NCBI RefSeq assembly: GCF_003987335.1
Contig: NZ_PIPK01000001.1
Span: 434,001 to 498,000 of the forward strand
Source of the DNA: Aliidiomarina maris
Lineage (GTDB): Bacteria; Pseudomonadota; Gammaproteobacteria; Enterobacterales; Alteromonadaceae
Reading direction: 5' to 3'
Length of the DNA stretch: 64,000 nucleotides
Positions 17,681 to 27,726 of the stretch are shown piece after piece. A program made the position numbers and the translations under genes. The first letter of the stretch is position 1. Each line of letters opens with the position of its first letter. The notes below the pieces were generated by a model. It was not told where the DNA came from. It saw nothing but the letters and a program-made list of their open reading frames with translations, and ran no database searches.

Positions 17681-18577
17681 ATGAGCAAACAACGTCTTAC
17701 CATCGCATTACAAAAGTCCGGTCGCCTTAGCAAAGAATCGATTAAATTGCTGAGTGCCTGTGGGGTCAAATTCAACATGCACGAAGCACGTTTGATGGTG
17801 CACAGCACCAGTCACCCAATTGATTTATTGCGGGTGCGCGATGACGATATCCCAGGGCTGGTTATGGACGGCGTGGTTGATCTTGGCTTGGTGGGCGAGA
17901 ACGTGCTTGAGGAAGAATGCCTTGAGCGTCAAATGCGCCAGCAAGCGAATGAGTACCGCTCATTACGCCGTTTAGATTTCGGCCACTGTCGCCTAAGTAT
18001 TGCACTACCCACAGAGCAACAATTTAACAGTATTGAAGACTTGGCAGGTTTGAAAATTGCCACCACCTACCCACGTTTGCTTGAGCGTTATTTGCAGGAA
18101 CAAGGCGTGAATGCCAAGTCGGTGATGCTCACCGGTTCAGTGGAAGTTGCACCACGCGCAGGACTCGCCGACGCAGTCTGCGACTTGGTGTCCACTGGTG
18201 CGACGCTCGAAGCCAATGGCTTACGTGAGCAACAAGTTATCTTCCGCTCACAAGTGCAACTCATTCAACGTGCAGACGAGTTATCTGCAGCAAAGCAACA
18301 AATGATGGATACGTTGCTGGCACGCATTGACGGCGTGCAATTAGCCAAAGAAAGCAAATACATCATGCTGCACGCGCCGAAGAGTAAACTAGCGGAAGTG
18401 GAAGATATCCTGCCGGGTGCTGAACGCCCGACCATTTTGCCACTGTCCCACAGCGACGACATCGTTGCAGTACACGTAGTGAGCACGGAAACCTTATTCT
18501 GGGAAACCATGGAAAAGCTGAAGGGCTTGGGTTGCAGCTCTATTTTAGTGTTACCAATTGAGAAAATGCTGGGTTAG
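17681..18577 (+). CDS. hisG: ATP phosphoribosyltransferase (long form)
   Basis: First step of histidine synthesis: ATP plus PRPP to phosphoribosyl-ATP; feedback-inhibited by histidine. The 298 residues match the long (HisGL) form, with a C-terminal ACT-like regulatory domain (about 225-298), so no HisZ is needed. Motifs include [13 protein letters not shown] at the N-terminus, [12 protein letters not shown]-like binding sequence and the PRPP loop [19 protein letters not shown]. It begins with AAGGAAG 7 nt before ATG, directly after the attenuator. Confidence 0.97.
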   Translation: MSKQRLTIALQKSGRLSKESIKLLSACGVKFNMHEARLMVHSTSHPIDLLRVRDDDIPGLVMDGVVDLGLVGENVLEEECLERQMRQQANEYRSLRRLDFGHCRLSIALPTEQQFNSIEDLAGLKIATTYPRLLERYLQEQGVNAKSVMLTGSVEVAPRAGLADAVCDLVSTGATLEANGLREQQVIFRSQVQLIQRADELSAAKQQMMDTLLARIDGVQLAKESKYIMLHAPKSKLAEVEDILPGAERPTILPLSHSDDIVAVHVVSTETLFWETMEKLKGLGCSSILVLPIEKMLG

Positions 18578-18617
18578 CCACCTTAGGCTAGCAGTATCAG
18601 TCACGAGGGTTCAGAAG

Positions 18618-20000
18618 ATGGTAAACAAGGCAATGCCCAACAACTCACAAAACACAGGCAACTACACCATAGCCAAGGCGGTGATGTGGTCGCAACTGAC
18701 ATCTGAGCAACAGCGTGACGCGTTAGCGCGACCTGCGCAGAAGGCCAGTGACGAGCTGATGACGCGAGTGCAAGATATTATTCAGCAAGTACGCGATCAG
18801 GGCGAGCAAGCGCTGTTAGCTTTAACGGCACAGTTTGATGGTGTGCAACTTGACACTGTGGTGCTCGATATCACCACAGTGCGAGCCCAAGCTGACAAAA
18901 CCGATGCCGACGTCAAGCGCGCGATTGACCAAGCTTATGCCAATATTAAAGCATTTCACGCCGCCCAAGCGCCCTCGCCTGTGCGCATGGAAACGATGCC
19001 GGGCGTGCTGTGTGAACAACGCTTTGCACCTTTAGAGAAGGTCGGTTTATATATTCCAGGTGGTTCTGCCAGCCTGCCCAGCACAGTATTAATGTGTGGG
19101 GTTCCAGCGCAGTTAGCCGGCTGCAGTGAGCGGGTGTTAATTAGCCCACCGAACAAAGAAGGCTTATTAAGCCCAGCTATATGTTACGCCGCGCTTAAAT
19201 GCGAGGTCACTAAAGTATGTTTAGGCGGCGGTGCGCAAGCCATTGCAGCCTTGGCCCTTGGCACAGAGAACATTCCAGCGGTAGACAAAATTGTCGGCCC
19301 CGGGAATAGCTACGTGACTGCGGCCAAACAATTGGTATCGCAACTACCCGGTGGCCCTGCGATTGATTTACCTGCAGGCCCGTCTGAGTTACTAGTCATC
19401 GCCGATGACAGCGCCGACCCTATTTTTGTTGCAGCTGATTTATTATCGCAGGCAGAACACGGCCCGGACTCCCAAGTCTTGCTGCTAAGCCCTTCTGCGC
19501 GCTTAGTCGAAGCCACGCGCCAGGAGCTTGAGCGGCAACTGAACGCATTGCCGCGAGCGCAGATCACGGCCCAAGCATTGCAATCCAGTAGCTTAATTGT
19601 GACCGCTGATTTAGCCGAAGCCGCGCAGATTTCCCAGCGCTACGCACCCGAGCACTTAAGTTTACAAATCGAAAACGCAGAAGACTGGATTGCGCGCACC
19701 GACAAAGCTGGCTCCATTTTTGTCGGTCACTATGCCCCAGAATCCGGCGGCGATTATGCGACGGGGACGAACCACGTACTTCCGACCTACGGTTATGCGC
19801 GTAACTACAGCAGTTTAGGCTTAGCCGACTTCTACCGCCGCTATACGGTGCAAAACTTAACCCCACAGGGACTACAAGATTTGGCGCCGACATTAATTGC
19901 AATGGCCGCAGAAGAGCAACTTGATGCCCACTTACAAGCCGTTGCGTTGCGCCTTTCAAGTTCGCGCATGCAACAAGATTTAGCAGGAGAGCAGTCATGA
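18618..20000 (+). CDS. hisD: Histidinol dehydrogenase
   Basis: Zn enzyme that oxidises histidinol to histidine in two NAD-dependent steps (last step of the pathway). The 460 residues from the ATG at 18618 are preferred because GAGGG lies 8 nt upstream; an in-frame ATG at 18558 lies inside hisG. Motifs: KVGLYIPGGSASLPSTVLM, the substrate/NAD region GPGNSYVTAAKQLV, the catalytic and zinc-binding AEHGPDSQVL, and YAPEHLSLQ. The C-terminus overlaps hisC by four bases (ATGA), indicating coupled translation. Confidence 0.96.
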   Translation: MVNKAMPNNSQNTGNYTIAKAVMWSQLTSEQQRDALARPAQKASDELMTRVQDIIQQVRDQGEQALLALTAQFDGVQLDTVVLDITTVRAQADKTDADVKRAIDQAYANIKAFHAAQAPSPVRMETMPGVLCEQRFAPLEKVGLYIPGGSASLPSTVLMCGVPAQLAGCSERVLISPPNKEGLLSPAICYAALKCEVTKVCLGGGAQAIAALALGTENIPAVDKIVGPGNSYVTAAKQLVSQLPGGPAIDLPAGPSELLVIADDSADPIFVAADLLSQAEHGPDSQVLLLSPSARLVEATRQELERQLNALPRAQITAQALQSSSLIVTADLAEAAQISQRYAPEHLSLQIENAEDWIARTDKAGSIFVGHYAPESGGDYATGTNHVLPTYGYARNYSSLGLADFYRRYTVQNLTPQGLQDLAPTLIAMAAEEQLDAHLQAVALRLSSSRMQQDLAGEQS

Positions 20001-21073
20001 GTGTGGCGCAAACCCTTCTTCGCAAGCACTTACGCGACATTACCCCATACGCGTCGGCACGCCGCAGTATGAGTGGCGGCCGTATTTGGCTGAATGCCAA
20101 TGAATCCCCCTACAGCCGTGACTACGCAGTCACCACTGAGCATTTGAATCGCTACCCTAACTTTCAGTCACAAGCACTGAATCAAGCCTATGCACAATAT
20201 GCAGGTGTACAAGCCACCCAGTTGTTGAGCCACCGTGGCAGTGATGAAAGTATTGAACTGTTAATCCGCAGTTTTTGCGAACCAGGCCAGGATAAAATCC
20301 TTATCTGCCCGCCGACATATGGCATGTACGCCATTTCAGCGGGGCTTAACAATACGCCCGTGGCGGTGGTACCGTTACTTGAAGACACTTGGCAGTTAGA
20401 TATCCCAGGTATTGCAGCGGCACGCGAACAGGTTAAGGTGGTGTTCCTGTGTAACCCATCAAACCCGTTGGGCAATCGTTTGCGCCAAGACGACATGCAA
20501 CAAGTGATCGAAATGTTTGCCGAGCAAGCCATCGTAGTGGTTGATGAAGCTTATATTGAATACGCCATCACCCAAGGTGAAGCGCAAAGCTGCGCTGGCT
20601 TGTTAGCCAAGTATCCGAATTTAGTGGTCATGCGCACGCTATCCAAAGCCTTTGGTTTAGCTGGCATTCGCGTAGGTTTTACCTTAGCCAATGAAGACGT
20701 GATTCAAGCGTTAGTACCGGTCCTTGCGCCCTACCCACTGCCTGACTTGAGTATTCAGGTCGCAACCCAGGCACTCAGTGCTGAGGGCTTGATTGAGATG
20801 CGCCAAAACGTTATCGAAGCACTGGGTGAGCGTGAACGCTTAGCGCAAGCGCTAAGAGACTTACCTTATGTAGACCAAGTTGAGCCCAGCAGCACCAACT
20901 TTATTTTGTTCCATGTCGAAGATGCCAGCCGCCTGATGCAACATTGCATCGATGCTGGCATCTTACTGCGCAACCAATCTGCGCAGCTGGGCTTGGACAA
21001 TTGCATTCGTGCCACCATTGGCGCACCGGCTGAAAATGATCAGCTCATCGAAACTTTGCGCGCGTTTGCTTAA
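19997..21073 (+). CDS. hisC: Histidinol-phosphate aminotransferase
   Basis: PLP enzyme that transaminates imidazole-acetol phosphate to histidinol phosphate. The 358 residues are of fold type I. Seen: ISGGRIWLNANESPY-like N-terminus (IWLNANESPYS), HRGSDESIELLIRSF, FLCNPSNPLGN, VVVDEAYIEY (PLP pyridine Asp) and the Schiff-base Lys in MRTLSKAFGLAGIRVGF. It overlaps the hisD stop by four bases and is followed 24 nt later by hisB. Confidence 0.96.
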   Translation: MSVAQTLLRKHLRDITPYASARRSMSGGRIWLNANESPYSRDYAVTTEHLNRYPNFQSQALNQAYAQYAGVQATQLLSHRGSDESIELLIRSFCEPGQDKILICPPTYGMYAISAGLNNTPVAVVPLLEDTWQLDIPGIAAAREQVKVVFLCNPSNPLGNRLRQDDMQQVIEMFAEQAIVVVDEAYIEYAITQGEAQSCAGLLAKYPNLVVMRTLSKAFGLAGIRVGFTLANEDVIQALVPVLAPYPLPDLSIQVATQALSAEGLIEMRQNVIEALGERERLAQALRDLPYVDQVEPSSTNFILFHVEDASRLMQHCIDAGILLRNQSAQLGLDNCIRATIGAPAENDQLIETLRAFA

Positions 21074-21103
21074 ACGTTCGCCATAGCAATACAGGAGATG
21101 GCG

Positions 21104-22177
21104 ATGAGCCAGCAAAAGATTCTTTTTATTGATCGTGACGGGACTTTGGTTGAAGAGCCTGCGTTAGACAAACAACTCGATAGCTTAGCCAAGCTTGTCT
21201 ACGAACCTGGCGTGGTGCGTGCACTACAACAGCTGCAAGAAGTAGGCTACCGTTTAGTGATGGTGAGTAACCAAGATGGTTTAGGCACCGACAGCTTCCC
21301 ACAAGCTGATTTCGACGCCCCCCATAACGCCATGATGCAGCTGTTTGAATCTCAAGGTATTACCTTTAGCGACGTCCGAATCTGCCCGCACTTTGAAAGC
21401 GACAATTGCAGCTGCAGAAAGCCTAAACTGGGCTTAGTGCAGGACTTCTTGCAGCAAGGTCTGGTCGATTTCACCCAAAGCGCAGTCATCGGCGACCGCG
21501 AAACCGACATTCAATTAGCCGCAGCCATGGGCATTCAGGGGATTCGTTATGACCGCGAACAGTTAGGTTGGGACGCTATCGTTAAGCAGTTAACTACCCA
21601 GCCACGCGAAGCGACTGTGGTGCGTACCACACGGGAAACCGACATTACCGTCAAGCTCAACCTGGATGACAAAGGCCCGATTTCGATGCAAACCGGGATT
21701 GGCTTTTTCGACCATATGCTCGAACAGATCGCCACCCACGGCGGCTTTGCGATGCAAGTTAGCGTCGCGGGTGACTTACACATCGATGATCATCACAGTG
21801 TTGAAGACACCGCCTTGGCATTGGGCGAAGCCTTATATAAAGCCTTGGGCAACAAGCGTGGCATTGGCCGCTTCGGCTTTGTGTTGCCGATGGACGAGTG
21901 CCGGGCTGAGTGCGTGATGGATATTTCCGGACGCCCATTTTTAGTGTTCGACGCCAATTTTAGCGCCAGCCATGTAGGTACCTTGTCGACACAAATGGTA
22001 GAGCATTTCTTCCGTTCACTATGCGACACCATGAAAATCACCCTGCACTTAAGTGTGACTGAGGGCAATGCGCACCACCAAGTGGAAGGCCTATTCAAAG
22101 CCTTTGGCCGTGCACTACGCCAAGCTGTCAGCAAGCAAGGCAACGATATGCCATCGAGCAAAGGGGTACTGGCATGA
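21104..22177 (+). CDS. hisB: Bifunctional histidinol-phosphatase / imidazoleglycerol-phosphate dehydratase
   Basis: Two-domain enzyme catalysing steps 6 and 8 of histidine synthesis. From the ATG at 21104 it has 357 residues. The N-terminal HAD phosphatase (1-165) shows [12 protein letters not shown] and [11 protein letters not shown], with zinc-type Cys/His in [15 protein letters not shown]. The C-terminal IGPD domain (167-357) shows [16 protein letters not shown] and [14 protein letters not shown], the His-rich Mn sites. AGGAG lies 6 nt before ATG 21104, and [13 protein letters not shown] resembles the E. coli start; the ATG at 21098 is therefore less likely. It overlaps hisH by four bases. 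Confidence 0.96.
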   Translation: MSQQKILFIDRDGTLVEEPALDKQLDSLAKLVYEPGVVRALQQLQEVGYRLVMVSNQDGLGTDSFPQADFDAPHNAMMQLFESQGITFSDVRICPHFESDNCSCRKPKLGLVQDFLQQGLVDFTQSAVIGDRETDIQLAAAMGIQGIRYDREQLGWDAIVKQLTTQPREATVVRTTRETDITVKLNLDDKGPISMQTGIGFFDHMLEQIATHGGFAMQVSVAGDLHIDDHHSVEDTALALGEALYKALGNKRGIGRFGFVLPMDECRAECVMDISGRPFLVFDANFSASHVGTLSTQMVEHFFRSLCDTMKITLHLSVTEGNAHHQVEGLFKAFGRALRQAVSKQGNDMPSSKGVLA

Positions 22178-22782
22178 ACCTGGTTATCGTCAACACCCGT
22201 TGCGCCAATTTAGCGTCTGTTGACTTCGCGTTTAAACGCCTCGGTGTAACCCCGGTGATTAGCGCCGACCCAGCAGTCATTCGCGCAGCCAGTCATGTGG
22301 TGTTACCCGGTGTAGGCACCGCCAGTGCCGCCATGCGCGCATTGCAACAACTTGAGTTGGTTGAGGTATTGCGTAGCCTTACCCAACCTGTGCTGGGCAT
22401 TTGCTTAGGCATGCAAATGCTTGCACGCTCCTCAAATGAACAGCGCAATGGTGCGCCACTGCCGTGCTTAGGCGTGATTGACACTAAGATTGAACGCTTA
22501 GTAAATAAAGATAATATGCCGTTACCGCACATGGGCTGGAACGCCACCCAAGTGAGTGACCACCCACTGTTTAACGGGTTACAAGGCACGCAGCCGTATT
22601 TTTACTATGTGCACACCTACGCGGCGCCCGCCGACGCATGCAGCATTGCCGAGTGCGAATATACGCAGCCATTTGCGGCCGCTATCGCACAAAATAACTT
22701 TATGGGCGTGCAGTTTCACCCTGAACGCTCAGGTGCCGTGGGTGCCAAAGTGCTGCAAAACTTTTTGGAGATAGCATGTTAA
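22174..22782 (+). CDS. hisH: Imidazole glycerol phosphate synthase, glutaminase subunit
   Basis: Class I glutamine amidotransferase that passes ammonia to HisF. The 202 residues carry the nucleophile Cys in [10 protein letters not shown] (about residue 77), the oxyanion segment [11 protein letters not shown] and the His-Glu pair in [10 protein letters not shown] near the C-terminus. [10 protein letters not shown] is another family motif. It overlaps hisB by four bases and hisA by seven, so the block is tightly coupled. Confidence 0.96.
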   Translation: MNLVIVNTRCANLASVDFAFKRLGVTPVISADPAVIRAASHVVLPGVGTASAAMRALQQLELVEVLRSLTQPVLGICLGMQMLARSSNEQRNGAPLPCLGVIDTKIERLVNKDNMPLPHMGWNATQVSDHPLFNGLQGTQPYFYYVHTYAAPADACSIAECEYTQPFAAAIAQNNFMGVQFHPERSGAVGAKVLQNFLEIAC

Positions 22783-23513
22783 TTCCAGCTTTAGACTTAA
22801 TTAATGGCGAAGTGGTACGTTTACAGCAAGGGGATTTCGCCCGCCAGACCACCTTTCATGCCGACCCCGTCGAAGTCGCCTGCCAGTATGCCCAAGCCGG
22901 TGCTGAGTTTCTGCATATCGTTGATTTAGACGGTGCGCGTGACCCGAAAAAACGTCAGTTAGAACTAATTCACCGCATGCAGCGCGAAAGTGGCCTGCGC
23001 ACACAAACCGGTGGCGGCATTCGCAGCCGTGAAGATATCGCGAGTCTGTTAGACGCAGGCGTAACACGGGTTGTGGTTGGTTCCAGTGCAGTCAAAGACC
23101 CTGCCCTTGCGGCCAAATGGCTCGCTGAATTCGGTTCAGAGGCGATTGTATTGGCGCTTGATATTAATATTGACGCCAATGGCCAACGCTGGCTTGCTAC
23201 CCATGGCTGGCAGGAACAAAGCAATGTGCGCATCGAAGATTTACTCGGTGAACTAATACCCGCAGGCTGCCGTCATGTGTTGTGCACGGACATTAGCCGC
23301 GATGGCATGTTAAGCGGTCCGAATGTCGCGTTGTACCGTGATTTAAAAATCGATTTCCCAGAAGTCGTCTGGCAAGCCTCAGGAGGCGTCGCCAACTTAG
23401 ATGACTTGCGCGACCTCAAAGCCGTCGACTGTGACAGCGTGATACTCGGTAAAGCCCTGCTAACCGGACAGTTTGATTTGCAGGAGGCAACTGAATGCTG
23501 GCAAAACGCATAA
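22776..23513 (+). CDS. hisA: ProFAR isomerase
   Basis: 1-(5-phosphoribosyl)-5-[(5-phosphoribosylamino)methylideneamino]imidazole-4-carboxamide isomerase, an Amadori-type TIM-barrel enzyme. The 245 residues start [20 protein letters not shown] with the catalytic Asp in ALDL. The second catalytic Asp is in [14 protein letters not shown]. Phosphate loops are GGGIRS and [11 protein letters not shown]. It overlaps hisH by 7 nt and hisF by 19 nt. Confidence 0.96.
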   Translation: MLIPALDLINGEVVRLQQGDFARQTTFHADPVEVACQYAQAGAEFLHIVDLDGARDPKKRQLELIHRMQRESGLRTQTGGGIRSREDIASLLDAGVTRVVVGSSAVKDPALAAKWLAEFGSEAIVLALDINIDANGQRWLATHGWQEQSNVRIEDLLGELIPAGCRHVLCTDISRDGMLSGPNVALYRDLKIDFPEVVWQASGGVANLDDLRDLKAVDCDSVILGKALLTGQFDLQEATECWQNA

Positions 23514-24268
23514 TTCCGTGCCTTGACGTGCGCGACGGTCAAGTCGTCAAAGGCGTCCAGTTTCGTAACCATGAGATTATTGGCGATATCGTGCCACTCG
23601 CTCAGCGCTATGCCGAGGAAGGGGCCGATGAGCTGGTGTTTTACGATATTACCGCGTCATCGGACGACCGCGTGGTGGATAAATCCTGGGTGTCACGTGT
23701 CGCCGAAGTGATTAATATTCCATTTGCTGTAGCCGGCGGTATTCGCAGTGTCGATCAGGCGCGTGAAATTCTTGCGATGGGCGCGGATAAGATATCGATT
23801 AACACCCCGGCTCTGCGCGACCCAGAGCTGATTGACCGTATGGTCGATGAGTTCGGCCAGCAGTGTATCGTTATCGGTATTGATAGCTTTTATAACCAAG
23901 CCACTGGCGTCTATGAAGTGCATCAGTTCACCGGTGACGAAAGCCGCAGCGGCAAAACCAATTGGCAGACAGCTGACTGGTTACAAGAAGTGATTAAACG
24001 TGGCGCTGGCGAGATCGTGCTAAATTGCATGAATCAGGACGGCGTGCGCCAAGGGTACGACATTGCCCAACTCGCAGCATTGCGCCCCAGTTGCAGTGTG
24101 CCATTAATTGCATCCGGCGGCGCCGGCGCGATGTCGCATTTTAGCGATGTATTCAAACAAGCCAACGTCGATGGCGCCCTTGCTGCATCAGTCTTTCACA
24201 AAGGCATCATTGGCATTCAAGAGCTAAAAGCGTATTTAACCGAACAAGATATTGAGATGCGTCGTTAA
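23495..24268 (+). CDS. hisF: Imidazole glycerol phosphate synthase, cyclase subunit
   Basis: TIM-barrel cyclase that joins ammonia from HisH to PRFAR, giving imidazole glycerol phosphate and AICAR. The 257 residues begin [20 protein letters not shown], with the catalytic Asp in CLDV. The second catalytic Asp is in [13 protein letters not shown]. Phosphate-binding loops are [11 protein letters not shown] and [11 protein letters not shown]. It is similar in fold to HisA just upstream, as usual. The start lies 19 nt inside hisA. Confidence 0.97.
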   Translation: MLAKRIIPCLDVRDGQVVKGVQFRNHEIIGDIVPLAQRYAEEGADELVFYDITASSDDRVVDKSWVSRVAEVINIPFAVAGGIRSVDQAREILAMGADKISINTPALRDPELIDRMVDEFGQQCIVIGIDSFYNQATGVYEVHQFTGDESRSGKTNWQTADWLQEVIKRGAGEIVLNCMNQDGVRQGYDIAQLAALRPSCSVPLIASGGAGAMSHFSDVFKQANVDGALAASVFHKGIIGIQELKAYLTEQDIEMRR

Positions 24269-24292
24269 CACCGTCGTGCACAAGGATTCATT

Positions 24293-24913
24293 ATGCATAT
24301 CACAGCGCAAAACCTGGACAACTTAGCCTGGGACAAAATGGACGGGCTACTGCCATGCATCGTACAGGACGCTTTTAGTGGGCGCATGCTGATGCAAGGC
24401 TACGTCAATCGTGAGGCCGTTGCAGCGACCTTAAATGACAAACAAGTCACCTTTTTTAGCCGCAGCAAACAACGTTTGTGGCGCAAAGGTGAAGAAAGTG
24501 GGCATACCCTGGATTTGGTCGAGTTAATTGCCGATTGCGATCAGGACTCTATTTTAGCTCTGGCACACCCCAACGGCCCGACTTGCCACACCGGCAGTGA
24601 GTGTTGCTGGCGTCCGACGCAGCAACCGGTGATTAGCCAACTCAGTGAATTACAACGCACCGTTGACGCTCGCAAAGCCGAGGGCGATGACAGCCAAAGC
24701 TACACCGCCAAATTGCTGGCTGACGGCATTCGTCGCTGCGCGCAAAAGGTTGGTGAAGAAGGCGTCGAAGTAGCCCTTGCTGCGGTGGCACAAAACGATG
24801 ACGCATTACTTAACGAAAGCGCCGACTTACTGTACCACTTGATGGTGGTGCTTAGCGCCCGCGATCTTAGCATTGCCGATGTGTGTCAGGTGTTGGAGCA
24901 ACGTAAAAAGTAA
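24293..24913 (+). CDS. hisIE: Bifunctional phosphoribosyl-AMP cyclohydrolase / phosphoribosyl-ATP pyrophosphatase
   Basis: Fused enzyme for steps 2 and 3 of histidine synthesis. The 206 residues hold an N-terminal HisI domain (1-115) with metal and zinc residues in ADCDQDSILAL, PTCHTGSECCW and FSRSKQRLWRKGEESGH. The C-terminal HisE domain (118-206) has a MazG-like helix motif in KVGEEGVEVALAA and NESADLLYHLMVVL. It is the last gene of the operon, 24 nt after hisF. No terminator was recognised before norM, so some read-through is possible. Confidence 0.96.
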   Translation: MHITAQNLDNLAWDKMDGLLPCIVQDAFSGRMLMQGYVNREAVAATLNDKQVTFFSRSKQRLWRKGEESGHTLDLVELIADCDQDSILALAHPNGPTCHTGSECCWRPTQQPVISQLSELQRTVDARKAEGDDSQSYTAKLLADGIRRCAQKVGEEGVEVALAAVAQNDDALLNESADLLYHLMVVLSARDLSIADVCQVLEQRKK

Positions 24914-24953
24914 TATGCTATGATGCGCGCGCTATATGATTGGGAGTTACCTT

Positions 24954-26348
24954 GTGTCTACAGCGCGCGCACCTATAACCACCCCCCGCACCACCACCTG
25001 GCAGGAAGTTCGTAAGCTTTCCCTGCTCACTGGTCCAATTCTGATTGCCCAACTGACCCAAATGTTAATGAGCGTCGTTGACACCCTCATGGCAGGACGG
25101 GTTGGCGCAACTGATTTGGCGGCGGTCGCAGTCGGTGGCTCGATTTGGATCCCGGCGACACTCCTGGTATTCGGCTTTGCTATGGCCCTTGCTCCGGTTA
25201 TTTCCCATAGCCACGGCGCCGGCGAATATAAACGCATGGCGAATCAGTTACAGCAAAGCTTTTATACCTGCGCCATCAGTGCCTTATTGGTAGTCGGGTT
25301 AATTTACTTCGCGCCCGTATTTTTAAACATGATGGACGTGGAAGAAGACTTCCGGCGTAAAACCTTGGCTTACCTTGGTTATATTCTTTGGGGCACGCCT
25401 GGGCTAGTGTTGTACATGGTGCTGCGCAACTTTTGTGAAGGCATGTCTCATACTATGCCGTCGTTGGTCATCGGCATCATTGGGTTACTGATTAATATTC
25501 CCGCCAACTATATCTTTATTTATGGCGCGTTTGGCGCTCCAGCCTTGGGCGGCGCGGGTGCGGGCATTGCATCGGCGATTGTCTATTGGGGCATGGGATT
25601 ATCACTACTGGGGTATGTTGTATTCGCGAAGCGGTATCAAAAGGCAGCGCCTTTCAAGCGTTTTCACCCACCAAGCTGGGACGACATTTGGTACTTTGTG
25701 CGTTTAGGCTTTCCAATTTCGATGTCGCTATTCTTCGAAGTAAGCTTGTTCGCCGCCGTCGCTATTTTAATTGCGCCGCTGGGTGCAATTATGGTGTCGG
25801 CGCATCAAATTGCCCTTAATATATCTTCCTTGGTGTATATGTTCCCCTTGAGCTTAAGTATGGCGGTGACGTTAAGGGTTGGTTTTGCCCTTGGCTCCAG
25901 CCAAATACCCGATGCGCTACGCAGTTACAAAATAGCGCTCACTATGGGGGTTGGCTTCGCGGTGATTAATGGCTTGGGTATGTGGCTCGGCGGACGCTTT
26001 CTGGCTGGCTTTTACACCGACAACCCTGAAATTATTGCGCTGGCGGGCACCTTGTTAGGTTTGGCGGCTATTTTTACCGTGTCCGACACCTTCCAGGCCA
26101 TCTCAATTGGCGCGTTACGTGGCTATAAAGACACTCGAGCGGCAATGGTGGTGACATTAGTATCGTATTGGCCGTTTGGCTTAACCGTTGGCTTTGTTTT
26201 AGCACGTACCGACTATTTGGTACCGGCAATGGGCCCTGCAGGTTTCTGGATAGGCTTTATTAGTGGCTTAAGCGTGGCTGCCTTATTGCTCACTATTCGC
26301 TTGTTTAAAGTGCATCGGCGCACGGCACTGGCCGCCGCGCGCCTTTAA
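24954..26348 (+). CDS. norM: MATE family multidrug efflux transporter NorM
   Basis: Cation-coupled exporter of cationic drugs and dyes in the inner membrane. About 464 residues with twelve hydrophobic segments in two pseudo-repeats. Motifs: LMSVVDTLMAGRVGATDLAAVAVGGSIW at the first two helices (described, not contiguous in function), INIPANYIFIYG, GFPISMSLFFEVSLF and RGYKDTRAAM, close to E. coli NorM/MdtK. A GTG at 24954 with GGGAG 7 nt upstream is preferred; an ATG at 24936 would add six residues. It follows hisIE by 40 nt and is convergent with the cysteine desulfurase, only 12 nt away. Confidence 0.93.
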   Translation: MSTARAPITTPRTTTWQEVRKLSLLTGPILIAQLTQMLMSVVDTLMAGRVGATDLAAVAVGGSIWIPATLLVFGFAMALAPVISHSHGAGEYKRMANQLQQSFYTCAISALLVVGLIYFAPVFLNMMDVEEDFRRKTLAYLGYILWGTPGLVLYMVLRNFCEGMSHTMPSLVIGIIGLLINIPANYIFIYGAFGAPALGGAGAGIASAIVYWGMGLSLLGYVVFAKRYQKAAPFKRFHPPSWDDIWYFVRLGFPISMSLFFEVSLFAAVAILIAPLGAIMVSAHQIALNISSLVYMFPLSLSMAVTLRVGFALGSSQIPDALRSYKIALTMGVGFAVINGLGMWLGGRFLAGFYTDNPEIIALAGTLLGLAAIFTVSDTFQAISIGALRGYKDTRAAMVVTLVSYWPFGLTVGFVLARTDYLVPAMGPAGFWIGFISGLSVAALLLTIRLFKVHRRTALAAARL

Positions 26349-26360
26349 ACTCAGCGTGCT

Positions 26361-27587
26361 CTAAGACTGCTCGCGCTGCCCTTTGTGCTGACGCTGCCCT
26401 TTGTGCTCGCGCTGCCATGCCTCCAAACCTTCAGCCAAACGCTGAATGTCGGCAGCATTTGAATGCACTCCTAACGAGAAGCGTAAACATCCATTCGCAG
26501 TGAGTTTGTTGATTAATGGCTGGGCGCAATGGCGTCCGGCACGAGCGGACACCCCGTCCTGGTCTAAAAACACGGCTAGATCACGCGGGTGGATGTCTGG
26601 GTTATGCACACTTAATACAGGCACTACGCCGTCACTGTGCGGCAGGCATGTAAGCCATTCGAAGCGCTCAATGGTGTCTTTGAGCTGCCCAAACAGCGCA
26701 CGTAAATACGCACTACTACCCTTTGCACGGCAACCTTGAATAAATTCAACCGCCGCCGCCAAGCCTGCAGCACCGACTAAATTCGGTGTCCCCGCTTCGA
26801 AGCCCTGCACACCACGGTGAAATGTTGAATGGTCAGCATACACCATATCCACCATACCGCCGCCAACTTGGTACGGCGGCATTGTATCCAGCACGTCTGC
26901 ACGCACGTACAAGGCGCCAATTCCCGTAGGGCCATAGAGTTTATGGCCTGAAAATGCGAGCGCATCACATTGTAATTGGCTCACATCCAGGTTCAACTGT
27001 GCCGCACTTTGCGCCGCGTCGACCACACTCAAAACACCTTGCTGCCGCAGCTTAGCGCAAATCTCCGCCACTGGGTTAATCACCCCCATCACGTTGGACG
27101 CATGGTTAAGCGCCACTAAGCGGGTGCGTGAATCCACATGGGCGAAAATATCCTCCACCTGACCGGCGGCATTCAAACCTGCGACTCTAAATTCCGCACC
27201 AACTTGCTCGCATACGCGCTGCCATGGCAGCCAGTTGGCATGGTGTTCAGACAGCGTGACCACCACATTGTCACCGGCTTTTAAACGCGGCCGCAACAAC
27301 GATTCCGCCAACACATTCATGCTTTCGGTGGTACCACGGGTGAAAATTAAGGTGTCGGCACTGGCGCCGATAAAGCCCGCAATCTGAGCACGCCAGCTTT
27401 CGAACAATGCCGTCGCATGTTGGCTTTGCTGATAGCTGCCGCGATGCACATTGGCGTGCAGTTCACGTTGGTACTCGAGCATGGTATCCAGCACAGGGTC
27501 TGGTACTTGGCAGGACGCTGCGTTGTCAAAATACGCCCATTCGGGTCGTTTACGAAATACCGAAAACTGCTCACGCCATTGGCTCAT
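26361..27587 (-). CDS. Group II cysteine desulfurase (SufS/CsdA-like)
   Basis: PLP enzyme that removes sulfur from cysteine as an enzyme-bound persulfide for Fe-S cluster or other sulfur transfer. The 408 residues start at the ATG at 27587. Seen: YFDNAASCQVP, VHRGSYQQSQHAT, FTRGTTESMN, SEHHANWLPWQ, PLP Lys in SGHKLYGPTGIG, and the active Cys in ARAGRHCAQPL, the short group II loop. No suf genes or csdE are adjacent, so SufS and CsdA cannot be told apart; CsdA seems likelier. The C-terminus carries two copies of a HKGQR motif encoded by a 21-nt-type direct repeat (26370-26415). Confidence 0.9.
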   Translation of the reverse strand: MSQWREQFSVFRKRPEWAYFDNAASCQVPDPVLDTMLEYQRELHANVHRGSYQQSQHATALFESWRAQIAGFIGASADTLIFTRGTTESMNVLAESLLRPRLKAGDNVVVTLSEHHANWLPWQRVCEQVGAEFRVAGLNAAGQVEDIFAHVDSRTRLVALNHASNVMGVINPVAEICAKLRQQGVLSVVDAAQSAAQLNLDVSQLQCDALAFSGHKLYGPTGIGALYVRADVLDTMPPYQVGGGMVDMVYADHSTFHRGVQGFEAGTPNLVGAAGLAAAVEFIQGCRAKGSSAYLRALFGQLKDTIERFEWLTCLPHSDGVVPVLSVHNPDIHPRDLAVFLDQDGVSARAGRHCAQPLINKLTANGCLRFSLGVHSNAADIQRLAEGLEAWQREHKGQRQHKGQREQS

Positions 27588-27726
27588 ATCTACCCCACTG
27601 CACATCCGCTAACCATTTATTGACTATCATTGCATGTCTTGATTGCATGCTATAACAACACTTATTCCGTTATAACATATCTTATGCAAATTTGAACTGA
27701 AAAGTCAGGGGTTAAGCAGTACTTGG

